Assembly: GCA_038230775.1 (NCBI GenBank)
Contig: JBBRMQ010000127.1
Location: 1 to 12,075 of the forward strand
Reading direction: 5' to 3'
Source: JBBRMQ01 sp038230775
GTDB taxonomy: Bacteria > Acidobacteriota > Thermoanaerobaculia > Gp7-AA8
Length of the DNA stretch: 12,075 nucleotides
Of this stretch, positions 1 to 8,796 are shown in pieces. Numbering within the stretch: position 1 is the first letter of the stretch; each line of letters opens with the position of its first letter. The notes beneath the pieces were generated by a model. It was not told the origin of the DNA, made no database searches, and was given only the letters and a program-made list of their open reading frames with translations. A program made the translations under genes and the position numbers.

Positions 1-1276
1 AGTAATCGCGTTGCGCCTCGACGTACTCGCGCCGAGCTCTCGCTTCGTTCTGCCGCGCCTGCAGCAACTGGTAAATGCCGACGAGCATCGAGTTGTGTTC
101 CAGCTTCGTGAGCTCGACGATCCGCTCGCGTCGCGGCAGCACCACGTTGCGGTAGTACTCGACGCGCGCACGGGCCGCGGCGAGTTGTACGGTGGCGGCG
201 CGCACTTCCGACCCCGCGCGTGTGGTGATCTCGGCAAGGCGTTGCCGGTTGCGCAGCAGGGTAGCTTCCGCCCGCGCCCTCGCGGCCCGGCCGCGGTTGA
301 AGATCGGAATCGGCAACTCGATTCCGGGGCCGGTGCTGACCTCACCGGCGGGTTCGCGCGATCGATGCACGTCGACCACCACGTCGCCTAGCGCCGACAG
401 CGGTGCGATGCCCAGCGTCCGTTGCGCCATCTCCACGTCGCGAAGTGCAACCGCTACGTCGAGTCTGCGTGTGGCAACCAGCGCCGCAAGCTCGTCCCGC
501 GTCATGTCGCGCTCGGGCAGAACAGGAAAGTCGCTCGGCATCATGAAGCGGAGCGACGGGTCGCGAAGGGCCATCGCGCGCATCAACGCCTCGCGCGTCA
601 GCGCGTTCTGTTCGTCCGCCCGCGCCAGATCGAGCTTCGCCTGCTCGTAAACCGCCTGCTCGTTTTCGAGATCGAGGTCGGTGATGTTGCCGGCGGCGTG
701 CTGCCGGACCGCGACCTCCGCGGATGTTCGTGCTGCATCGGCCGAGAGCGTGGCGGTGGCAAGGCTCTGGGTGGCGGCGAGATGTGCGTAATACGCGCCG
801 CGCACTTCGGCCGCGAAACGAAGGGTCTCCGCCGACACTTGTAACTTCGCGACTTCGAAACCGATCTCTCCGAGCTGCCGGCGACGTGGCAGTTGGATGA
901 GATCGATGAGCGACTGCGCGAGCGTGATCTCGTACGGGCGGTACGGGATGCCGGGGAATCTCGTCTCAAAGCCGAAGATTGGATTCGGAATCGTGCTCGC
1001 CGCGATCAGATCCGCGCGGGCGATGCCGAGGTCCGCGAGGATCACCTGGAGATGCGGGTTGTTCTGCATCGCAATGGCCACCGCGCGATCCGCATCGAGC
1101 TGGCCGGATAGCATCTGTCTTACGCCTGGATCGTCGCTATTGACGGCTTCGGTCCGCAGTTGAACGTCCTGGGCCGTTCGCTGCCGGACGTCGGCCAGTC
1201 CCGAATCGCGAGGAACGCTTGCGCAGCCGGCAACGATCGGGAGAGCGATGATCGTCGCAAAGATTCGTCGTTTCAT
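1..1276 (-). CDS. TolC/CusC-family outer-membrane efflux lipoprotein (3' end off window)
   Basis: This is the outer-membrane channel component of a tripartite RND-type efflux pump, probably for Cu+/Ag+ given its neighbours. The frame is open from ATG at 1276 to the left edge, with 425 residues visible and no stop. The N-terminus is a lipoprotein signal (MKRRIFATIIALPIVAGC) with lipobox VAGC and acylated C18, as in CusC and OprM. Residues from about 60 (RAVAIAMQNNPHLQV) form the first OEP half. A second half starts near LPIPIFNRGRAARARAEA and runs into a long Ala/Arg/Glu-rich alpha-helical stretch typical of TolC periplasmic helices. Its ATG shares the ATGA overlap with the stop of the preceding Met-rich lipoprotein gene, so translation is probably coupled. 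Adaptor (CusB-like) and RND pump (CusA-like) genes would be expected beyond the left edge; that is inference. The family call is secure, and the substrate is inferred from context. Confidence 0.88.
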   Translation of the reverse strand, partial: MKRRIFATIIALPIVAGCASVPRDSGLADVRQRTAQDVQLRTEAVNSDDPGVRQMLSGQLDADRAVAIAMQNNPHLQVILADLGIARADLIAASTIPNPIFGFETRFPGIPYRPYEITLAQSLIDLIQLPRRRQLGEIGFEVAKLQVSAETLRFAAEVRGAYYAHLAATQSLATATLSADAARTSAEVAVRQHAAGNITDLDLENEQAVYEQAKLDLARADEQNALTREALMRAMALRDPSLRFMMPSDFPVLPERDMTRDELAALVATRRLDVAVALRDVEMAQRTLGIAPLSALGDVVVDVHRSREPAGEVSTGPGIELPIPIFNRGRAARARAEATLLRNRQRLAEITTRAGSEVRAATVQLAAARARVEYYRNVVLPRRERIVELTKLEHNSMLVGIYQLLQARQNEARARREYVEAQRDY

Positions 1277-2256
1277 CGGTTCCCTCGCTTGACCAGCAGC
1301 ATTCCGCATTTCGGACACGTGCCCGGCTTGGACGAAACCACCTCCGGATGCATCGGGCAGGTGTAGGTGACCGTCGCATCGTCGGCTTTCGGTGATGGGG
1401 TTGCGGATGTCGCATGCTGCGGATGCGCGTCGCTCGCGGTCGCGGCGTCCTGACTCATGCCGGACATATCGTCCGATGCCGACTTGTGCGCTTCCTTCAC
1501 CGAAACGGGCGCCGCCGCATCGAGCGGATCGGGCTGCAGCGCGGATGTCCGCGAAGGCGATTCGTTTGTCGGAAGCGATCCCGCCTGGCGGCCCCACAGC
1601 CCGCCTTCGGGAATTGACCCGCCGTGCTGCATGCCCGCCATCGACTCCGCGGACATGCCGGGCATGTTCGGCATGTCGTGACCAGAGCCGTGCTGCATGT
1701 CTGAAGTCTTCATCCCGGGCATGTCCGCCATCGGCTGCGACGAGCCGTGCTTCATGCCGGAGTCGCTCATCTTCATGCCCGGCATGTTCGGCATGTCGTG
1801 ACCGGCGCCGTGTTGCATGTCTGAAGTCTTCATCCCGGGCATGTCCGCCATCGGCTGCGAGCCGTGTTTCATGCCGGAGTGGCTCATGTTCATGCCCGGC
1901 ATCCCGGCCATGGTTGAGGAGGACGAAGCGTGCTTCATGTCGGATGGATTCATTCCGGGCATCGTGCCGCCGGTCATTCCCGGCATCGTTGCCGTCGATG
2001 GTGATGCGCCATGCTTCATCCCTGGCATCTGCGAATGGTCCATGCCCGCCATCGTGTCGCCGGACGTGCCGGTTATCGCGCCGCCGTGCGCAGCCGCGGT
2101 ATGCCCTCCATGGCCGCCTGCGCCGACCTGCTTTCCTTCAGCGATCGCCTGCCGATAAGCCTCGGCGCTCTTGCTTGCCATGCTCTGCTTCCCGCCGCAT
2201 GCAGCGACCGCGGCGATTGCGGCAAGTGCGAATGCGTACTTGATCGAACGTCTCAT
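1273..2256 (-). CDS. Met/His-rich lipoprotein with C-terminal heavy-metal-binding domain
   Basis: This is a predicted periplasm-facing copper-binding lipoprotein of 327 residues. Residues 1-20 are a lipoprotein signal ending in VAAC (C20). Residues about 48-212 are low-complexity and rich in Met, His and Gly, with eight MPGM motifs (near 77, 91, 99, 119, 139, 158, 179 and 198) and many MKHG/MQHG units, a pattern known to bind Cu+/Ag+ in periplasmic proteins. A Ser/Ala/Pro-rich linker (about 213-295) leads to one metal-binding module, TYTCPMHPEV...PGTCPKCGML (298-320), the same module that occurs twice in the ATPase at 4027-6498. An AGGAG Shine-Dalgarno lies 7-8 bases before ATG 2256. The stop overlaps the start of the TolC-like gene (ATGA). 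The Met-rich part has grown by tandem duplication (see the repeat entry). A role as copper sponge or as a chaperone delivering metal to the efflux channel is inference. It resembles no single named family along its whole length. Confidence 0.85.
   Translation of the reverse strand: MRRSIKYAFALAAIAAVAACGGKQSMASKSAEAYRQAIAEGKQVGAGGHGGHTAAAHGGAITGTSGDTMAGMDHSQMPGMKHGASPSTATMPGMTGGTMPGMNPSDMKHASSSSTMAGMPGMNMSHSGMKHGSQPMADMPGMKTSDMQHGAGHDMPNMPGMKMSDSGMKHGSSQPMADMPGMKTSDMQHGSGHDMPNMPGMSAESMAGMQHGGSIPEGGLWGRQAGSLPTNESPSRTSALQPDPLDAAAPVSVKEAHKSASDDMSGMSQDAATASDAHPQHATSATPSPKADDATVTYTCPMHPEVVSSKPGTCPKCGMLLVKRGNR
1661..1897 (-). repeat. Tandem direct repeat of about 120 bp inside the Met-rich lipoprotein gene
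   Basis: Two adjacent copies, 1661-1780 (120 bp) and 1781-1897 (117 bp), differ by about six substitutions and one codon deletion. Each encodes the block MxxxxSGMKHG(S)SQPMADMPGMK followed by TSDMQHG(A/S)GHDMPNMP. The reading frame is preserved across the copies. The near identity suggests a recent in-frame duplication that added metal-binding Met/His residues. Confidence 0.85.
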
Positions 2257-2357
2257 TCCAGACTCCTGGGTTCACAGCGATTCGAAAGTGTGGGGGAGAG
2301 TGCGAGAGCGGCACGGCCAGCGGCACGCGGCTCATATGCACCCGTTTGGAGGGAGGT

Positions 2358-2777
2358 TCAGATTCGGAACGTATCGATGAGCAGGCGGTGTAAGCCGATG
2401 TCCTGGTCGCAACGGATGGCGCCGAGCGCAATAAAGCTTCGATGGGCGACGGGCGAGAATCGCGGCTGCATGACAGCGAGCGCGTCGCTGCGCGCCATCG
2501 ACTGTCTGGTGCGAATCGTCGTGATCAGCGCCGGCGCGCCGGCTTGCTGCTTTGCTGATGCAGGCGGCGCCGGATGGTGATCGACATCTCCGTCATCATG
2601 GCCGCGATGGAGCATCTCGACCGCCATATTGCAGAGCGCCAGCCTGTGCAGCGTCCTGTGGAACGGCAGCACGCAGCAGCCGAAGATGAAGATGGCGGAA
2701 AGCGCAAGCGGAACCATCGAACCGACGATCCACGCTGCCGCAATGACTGTCCTTTTCACTGTTCCCTTTTGATGCAA
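2358..2777 (-). CDS. Small membrane protein of unknown function
   Basis: I do not recognise this 139-residue protein. A short basic N-terminus (QKGTVKR) is followed by one hydrophobic segment (about residues 10-39, ending in a Cys pair, FGCCVLPF), which could be a membrane anchor or uncleaved signal. After it come a His/Asp-rich patch (HRGHDDGDVDHH, 57-68), a Pro/Ala linker and a basic C-terminus ending in LLIDTFRI. The start taken is TTG at 2777, with AGGA seven bases upstream (AGGATTAAGAG-TTG). GTG at 2759 (residue 7), preceded closely by AAGGGA, is a good alternative. It lies 36 bp after the propeller gene and 101 bp before the Met-rich lipoprotein, in the same orientation, so it is probably in the copper operon. 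The CC pair and His/Asp patch could bind metal, but that is speculation. The gene may also be shorter than drawn or not expressed. Confidence 0.55.
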   Translation of the reverse strand: MHQKGTVKRTVIAAAWIVGSMVPLALSAIFIFGCCVLPFHRTLHRLALCNMAVEMLHRGHDDGDVDHHPAPPASAKQQAGAPALITTIRTRQSMARSDALAVMQPRFSPVAHRSFIALGAIRCDQDIGLHRLLIDTFRI

Positions 2778-2813
2778 CTCTTAATCCTGTTGGCTGCCGG
2801 GCTCATCGTTCCA

Positions 2814-4001
2814 TCAGAATGACAACCGCGCAATGCGAACGCGCTTGTCCTTCGCGGTCTGATCGGTCCAGGCGATGAAAACATCCTTGCCAGCACTCGT
2901 CATTCTCGGAAAACCTGCGGCGCGGGCCGCACTGGCGTCCGCAACTTTGATGCTTGGCGCGGGGGAATGGTTTCGCGGAACGACACGTGCCCGGATTTCC
3001 GCTCCGCCGGGTGTCTGCTCGATCCAGCTCACCACTGCGGTCTCGGCGTGGAGCAAAACGACGTCGACGCGGCCGATCGGTTTGCCGTCATCGACGACGA
3101 CCGGCGCCGCGAACGTGGTTCCTCCGTCACTGGAAAAGGAGGCATAGACGCGCTGGTGATCTTCAGCCGCCGTGAACCACGCAACCGCCACGTTGCGCCC
3201 GGACGCTGAAACTTGCGGCCCGTTGACCGGGCAACCGGTGATCTTCCACCCGTCCGCGTGCACCAGCGCTGGCCTGGTCCAGCCCTTCGACGTCTGTCGC
3301 ACGAAGGCGACGTCACGGATCTCGTCACCCGATCGGTCGCGATAGACGACCACCGGTCCGCTGCCCGTGACGGCCATTCCGGTGGTGCAACACTCGCAGG
3401 TTCGCGTGTCGAGCTCGGAGCTGGCTCGAATGCGACCGTGAGCATCGACCGTCGCATACCGCAACGTCATCTCGCCCTCTTCCTTCCCCTCGGGCATGTT
3501 GCGGCCGTCCAGCCACGCCGCTGCCACGCCTCCGTTTACCAACGGCGCGAGCGAAACAAAGCCGTGCTCATTCCTTTTCCCATCGCGATTCAGGAGAAAC
3601 GGCTCGCTCCACGTTTGTCCGCTGTCGCCCGATGTCGCCATTCGAACGTCGTACGCATACGTGCTGTTGCCGCTCCTCTGCAACCAGTGCGCGAACAGAA
3701 TGCCTCGGGCGTCTTCGACGATCGAAGGGAAGTCGGCCCAGTTCACGAAGAAGTCGTTTCGCTCGACGATTGTTCGCGGCGCTGACCAGTTGCCCTCCTT
3801 GTACCGGGCGAATCGCAGCGCGGCGCGATCCGTGTTCGGCACAGGCTCCAGCCAGCTCAAGAGAACTCCGTTGGGGGAGGAAGAAAGAAACGGCTCGGCC
3901 GCTCCCGCGCCCGCGGGTGAGGCGATGGTGTCGATCCGAGCTGCACGCCCGTGTGCAGCGAGACTCGCGAACAGGATCGCTATCAGAATTCGGCTATGCA
4001 T
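2814..4001 (-). CDS. Secreted sialidase-like (BNR/Asp-box) beta-propeller protein
   Basis: From ATG 4001 this is a 395-residue exported protein. The signal peptide is MHSRILIAILFASLAAHGRA, with cleavage near AARI. The rest is a repeat-built beta-propeller of the sialidase/BNR superfamily. Asp-box motifs are visible at TSGDSGQTW (123-131) and, degenerate, SSDGGTTF (290-297), with other blades ending in patterns such as VAAAWLDGR and VVSWIEQ. A distinctive TRTCECCTTGM segment (CxCC at 202-205) and a further Cys in ITGCPVNGPQ (257) might bind metal or form disulfides. I cannot see a full sialidase catalytic set, so glycosidase activity should not be assumed. GTG 4025 would add eight residues and start one base after the copA stop, but ATG 4001 gives the cleaner signal peptide. 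The gene sits 25 bp after copA in the same operon, so a periplasmic role in copper handling is possible; this is inferred from context only. Confidence 0.8.
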   Translation of the reverse strand: MHSRILIAILFASLAAHGRAARIDTIASPAGAGAAEPFLSSSPNGVLLSWLEPVPNTDRAALRFARYKEGNWSAPRTIVERNDFFVNWADFPSIVEDARGILFAHWLQRSGNSTYAYDVRMATSGDSGQTWSEPFLLNRDGKRNEHGFVSLAPLVNGGVAAAWLDGRNMPEGKEEGEMTLRYATVDAHGRIRASSELDTRTCECCTTGMAVTGSGPVVVYRDRSGDEIRDVAFVRQTSKGWTRPALVHADGWKITGCPVNGPQVSASGRNVAVAWFTAAEDHQRVYASFSSDGGTTFAAPVVVDDGKPIGRVDVVLLHAETAVVSWIEQTPGGAEIRARVVPRNHSPAPSIKVADASAARAAGFPRMTSAGKDVFIAWTDQTAKDKRVRIARLSF

Positions 4002-4026
4002 TTGAGAGCTGGCCGAGCATCTCACA

Positions 4027-6498
<2,472 letters not shown>

Positions 6499-6577
6499 GA
6501 CGTCTTCCTTCTACGCTGCAGACGTGGCGACCGCTCGTTCATTACACATTTGCCGGCGGCGAGCACGCAGGCGAGGA

Positions 6578-7498
6578 TCACATTTGGGACCGTGCTGCGC
6601 CTTTGGATCGTCCACCGAACGTATGCGAGACCCCTGCGCGCAGCATGAAAGGATCGCTGACTTTCGAAAGCCTGAAGGCGGGCTCGACACGCACCGACCA
6701 TCGCGGAGAAAAGTCGACCATGAACACCGGACCGATGTAGTGCTGTTGCTCGCTGCGATCAAGCCCGAACCGTTCGCCGTCTCCCAGCGCTCCGATCATC
6801 TCGACTCCGTAGCCGATGCGATCCATGAAAGTCGAAGGCGAGCTGGCCATGCCCGCCATTCCGGGCATCGCGCGACTCATCGCCGGCTTCAGGAAGATGC
6901 CCATCGCATAGCCGTAGTCACTGACGCGTGGCCCCTAGAGCGGCGTCTCCCGGATGAAGTTGAATGTGGCGCTGAAACGATTCCAATCGTGGTAGACGAT
7001 CGCGCGCTGTTCGAAGGTTCGGACTGAGGTTCGGCGCGCGTCCGCCAGTGGCTCGGTGAGGTCCTCCGGGCCGAAGCCGGCGACTTCCATCTTGTAGAGC
7101 GCTGCGCCGTTCAGATCCTCGTACTCGCCGTAGAGGGTCAGGTTCAGAAACCTGTCATCGCGAAACAGATGAACGTACGTATTGACCCGCGCCCCACCGT
7201 AAGTCGCTGGCATCCCGGAAATCTTCTGTCCCTCGAACATGACGCCGGCGGTCCATCGAGGGGTAATCCCGTACTCGGCCATCAGCATCCCGGTCGCGAA
7301 GTTCCTTCCGAAACGCGCCTTCTGAAGATCGGGGAGAGCCATCAACATTAGAGAGTGTTCCTCGAGCGGACGATCGATCGTCGAGAAATACGGGCTCATG
7401 TTCATTTGAGCGCACACCGAGTCTGGCAGCACCAGAAGAAGGGCTGACAAGAGGATCTTTCTTCCCAATCCGCAGTAGTTCTGAAGCGACTTCGCCAC
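6578..7498 (-). pseudogene. Secreted beta-barrel-like copper-cluster protein, interrupted by in-frame TAG
   Basis: One gene is split by a single TAG at 6935-6937. The two halves (7498-6938 and 6934-6581) are in the same frame with no other stop and read continuously: ...FNFIRETPL-stop-GPRVSDYGYAMGIFLKP.... The start is GTG 7498, with AAGGA eight to nine bases upstream. The signal peptide (GLGRKILLSALLLVLPDSVCA) is followed by QMNMSPYF. The rest has alternating aromatic/hydrophobic strands (TYVHLFRDDRFLNLTLYGEY, QQHYIGPVFMVDFSPRW) and ends VSDPFMLRAGVSHTFGG, like an outer-membrane barrel of about 306 codons. I recall similar uncharacterised proteins beside copA in Acidobacteriota, but have no family name. 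As a split gene it may be a recent nonsense pseudogene, a read-through gene or a base error. A second small product could start at ATG 6904. The stop lies 79 bp before copA, so both are likely co-transcribed. Confidence 0.7.
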
Positions 7499-7642
7499 GA
7501 TGATTTTCCTTGCTGTGGGGATCGCACAGGCGTGGTGAGCGTTGCCGGATGCGACGAGAGGATCAACTTCGGACGATCGAAAGATGAGGGCGGGGACAGC
7601 GAAACGACCGAGGTCCCGATCTTCCTCTGCAAGAGAGAGGCC

Positions 7643-7670
7643 GCTATAGGGTGGATCTGCGAAGTGTCCA
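7643..7670 (-). promoter_or_regulatory. Candidate sigma-70-type promoter for the copper operon
   Basis: On the minus strand TGGACA (7665-7670) and TATAGC (7643-7648) are 16 bases apart, a 5/6 and 4/6 match to the -35 and -10 consensus. It lies about 145 bases before the GTG of the barrel gene at 7498, inside a stretch with no recognisable gene (7499-7756). I see no clear CueR- or CsoR-type operator around it, so copper control is not shown by the sequence. Confidence 0.3.
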
Positions 7671-7756
7671 GGGAATCCCGCGCTCCAGCGGGCGTCCAAT
7701 CGGTCCCCGCTGTGTATGACAAGATGGTGCGATGCGTCGATCTGGATGCACGGCGG

Positions 7757-7870
7757 ACCGACCGTCATGCCGCAGACGGGATCGATCGGGGTCGCCACAG
7801 CGGGATGAGAATCGGCATGGTTCCTAGCATCTGCAACGGACAATACATCCCCCTCGAGATCAAGTCGCAT
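7757..7870 (-). pseudogene. Truncated duplicate of the copA N-terminus
   Basis: From ATG 7870 the minus strand reads MRLDLEGDVLSVADARNHAD... up to IDPVCGMTV, matching the first 37 residues of the ATPase at 6498 (MPLDLEADVLSVAEAVTHAD...). The identity includes a 25-base exact block (CCGTCATGCCGCAGACGGGA and the next five bases; 7762-7786 against 6390-6414). Homology stops at about 7757, within the YHS domain, and the rest of the ATPase is missing. The frame happens to remain open after the break and runs through the intergenic region into the barrel gene (to the TAG at 6935), so automatic annotation would give a chimeric 311-residue protein starting at 7870. I think that product is an artefact of the duplication, although its leader still has an AGAGAG-like ribosome site and could be translated. 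Confidence 0.8.
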
Positions 7871-8030
7871 GAGTCTCTCTTCTACGCTGCAGACGAGGCG
7901 ACCGCTAGTTCATTACACGTTGCCGGTGGCGCGCCTGCGCACGCGGTCGAAGATCACATGTGGGACGGTGCTGCGTGCAGCATGAATGGATCGCTAACTC
8001 TCGAAGGTCCGAAGCTGGATGGCTCTACCG
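7871..8030 (-). pseudogene. Remnant copy of the barrel-gene 3' end and copA leader
   Basis: This segment matches 6499 to about 6690, the end of the barrel gene plus the copA leader. Shared blocks include CTTCTACGCTGCAGACG, GCGACCGCT and GTTCATTACAC (plus-strand reading), and the VSDPFML coding region is recognisable near 7970-8000. The remnant has lost about 35 bases that are present in the intact copy between two GCAG-type sites, and has scattered substitutions. Together with the copA head at 7757-7870 it is continuous with an ancestral barrel-copA junction, so the whole 7757-8030 block is the scar of a tandem duplication whose first unit was largely deleted. Confidence 0.75.
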
Positions 8031-8416
8031 CGATTGAGCGTTTCAGCGTTTCCATCTAATTTTATCCGGAAACGACCCTCCAGCCGCCGCGAGAATTGGT
8101 GAGATGATCGTTTCCGTGTGGGTCGACTGTTCAGGTGCGAACGGTTTCCGAATTGCAGTTTCAACACTTCGTTGTCGAGTTGTGCGTGCTCACATTCCTC
8201 TCGTGTCGCTGGCTTTCTCACTCCTGCTTTTGAAGAAGCGGGGGATGCCCGTAGCCGAACGCGCATGAGCACACGCGAGTGCGGCTGCGTGACGATCGAT
8301 TCGGACATCGACTCCCGAGCGTAGCGAGGGACCGGTGTGGTCGGGTGGCTCGAAACTCGTTCCGCTGGCCGAAGATGAAGTAGCCTCAAGCGCTGCTCGC
8401 ACCGAAAGGAACTGCC
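8031..8416. other. Divergent intergenic region without a convincing gene
   Basis: This region lies between the copper cluster (minus) and the FKBP gene (plus). Open frames exist on both strands, but they have no ribosome site, no recognisable motif and Arg/Ser-rich compositions typical of GC-rich noncoding frames. Near the FKBP start a nested inverted repeat is visible: outer arms CGAGC (8316-8320) and GCTCG (8348-8352), inner arms GACC (8330-8333) and GGTC (8339-8342). I could not find a well-matched -35/-10 pair for the FKBP gene. Confidence 0.5.
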
Positions 8417-8782
8417 ATGGACATATTCGCGATGCCGGACAAGCCTCAGCAATCAGCCTCCGGACTGCAGTACACCATCGACAAAGCCGGATCAGGCGCG
8501 CAGCCGAAGGCGGGTCAGACCGTCAGCGTCCATTACACCGGCTGGCTGACGAACGGGAAGAAGTTCGACAGCTCCCGCGACCGGAACAAGCCGTTCGAGT
8601 TTGCGCTCGGAGAGGGTGAAGTGATCAAAGGATGGGATGAAGGCGTCGCGGACATGAAGATCGGCGAGACGCGCACGCTCGTGATTCCCCCGGCACTGGG
8701 CTATGGAGCTCGCGGCGCGGGCGGCGTCATCCCGCCGAACGCGACCCTCGTCTTCAAGGTCGAGCTCCTCGGCGCGCGCTGA
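8417..8782 (+). CDS. FKBP-type peptidyl-prolyl cis-trans isomerase
   Basis: This single-domain FKBP of 121 residues catalyses proline cis-trans isomerisation in protein folding. It has no signal peptide, so it is probably cytoplasmic. The FKBP core begins at GLQYTIDKAGSG (16-27). It contains VHYTGWLTNGKKFDSS (38-53, with the conserved Y40, F50 and D51), GEVIKGWDEGV (67-77, V69, I70 and W73), PPALGYGARG (91-100, Y96) and GGVIPPNATLVFKVELL (102-118), which line the proline pocket. The length is typical of short bacterial FKBPs. AAAGGA lies six bases before ATG 8417. The hydroxy-acid oxidase gene follows after 14 bp, so the two are probably co-transcribed, though no functional link is evident. 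Confidence 0.95.
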   Translation: MDIFAMPDKPQQSASGLQYTIDKAGSGAQPKAGQTVSVHYTGWLTNGKKFDSSRDRNKPFEFALGEGEVIKGWDEGVADMKIGETRTLVIPPALGYGARGAGGVIPPNATLVFKVELLGAR

Positions 8783-8796
8783 GTGGCGGACCGAAT

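Noticed and set aside
1661..1897. CRISPR-like array
   Set aside because: There are only two adjacent, in-frame, coding copies with no spacers. This is a protein-coding tandem duplication.
1392..2243. Long plus-strand open frame opposite the Met-rich lipoprotein
   Set aside because: It is the antisense of a low-complexity GC-rich gene. Its Arg/Ser/Cys-rich composition and lack of ribosome site mark it as a shadow.
2814..4001. Calling the propeller protein a true sialidase
   Set aside because: Asp-box motifs are structural and occur in many propellers; I could not identify a full catalytic set.
7994..8452. Minus-strand open frame of 152 codons upstream of the copper cluster
   Set aside because: It overlaps the FKBP start, is Arg/Ser-rich, has no recognisable motif, and its end falls in the duplicated barrel remnant in another frame.
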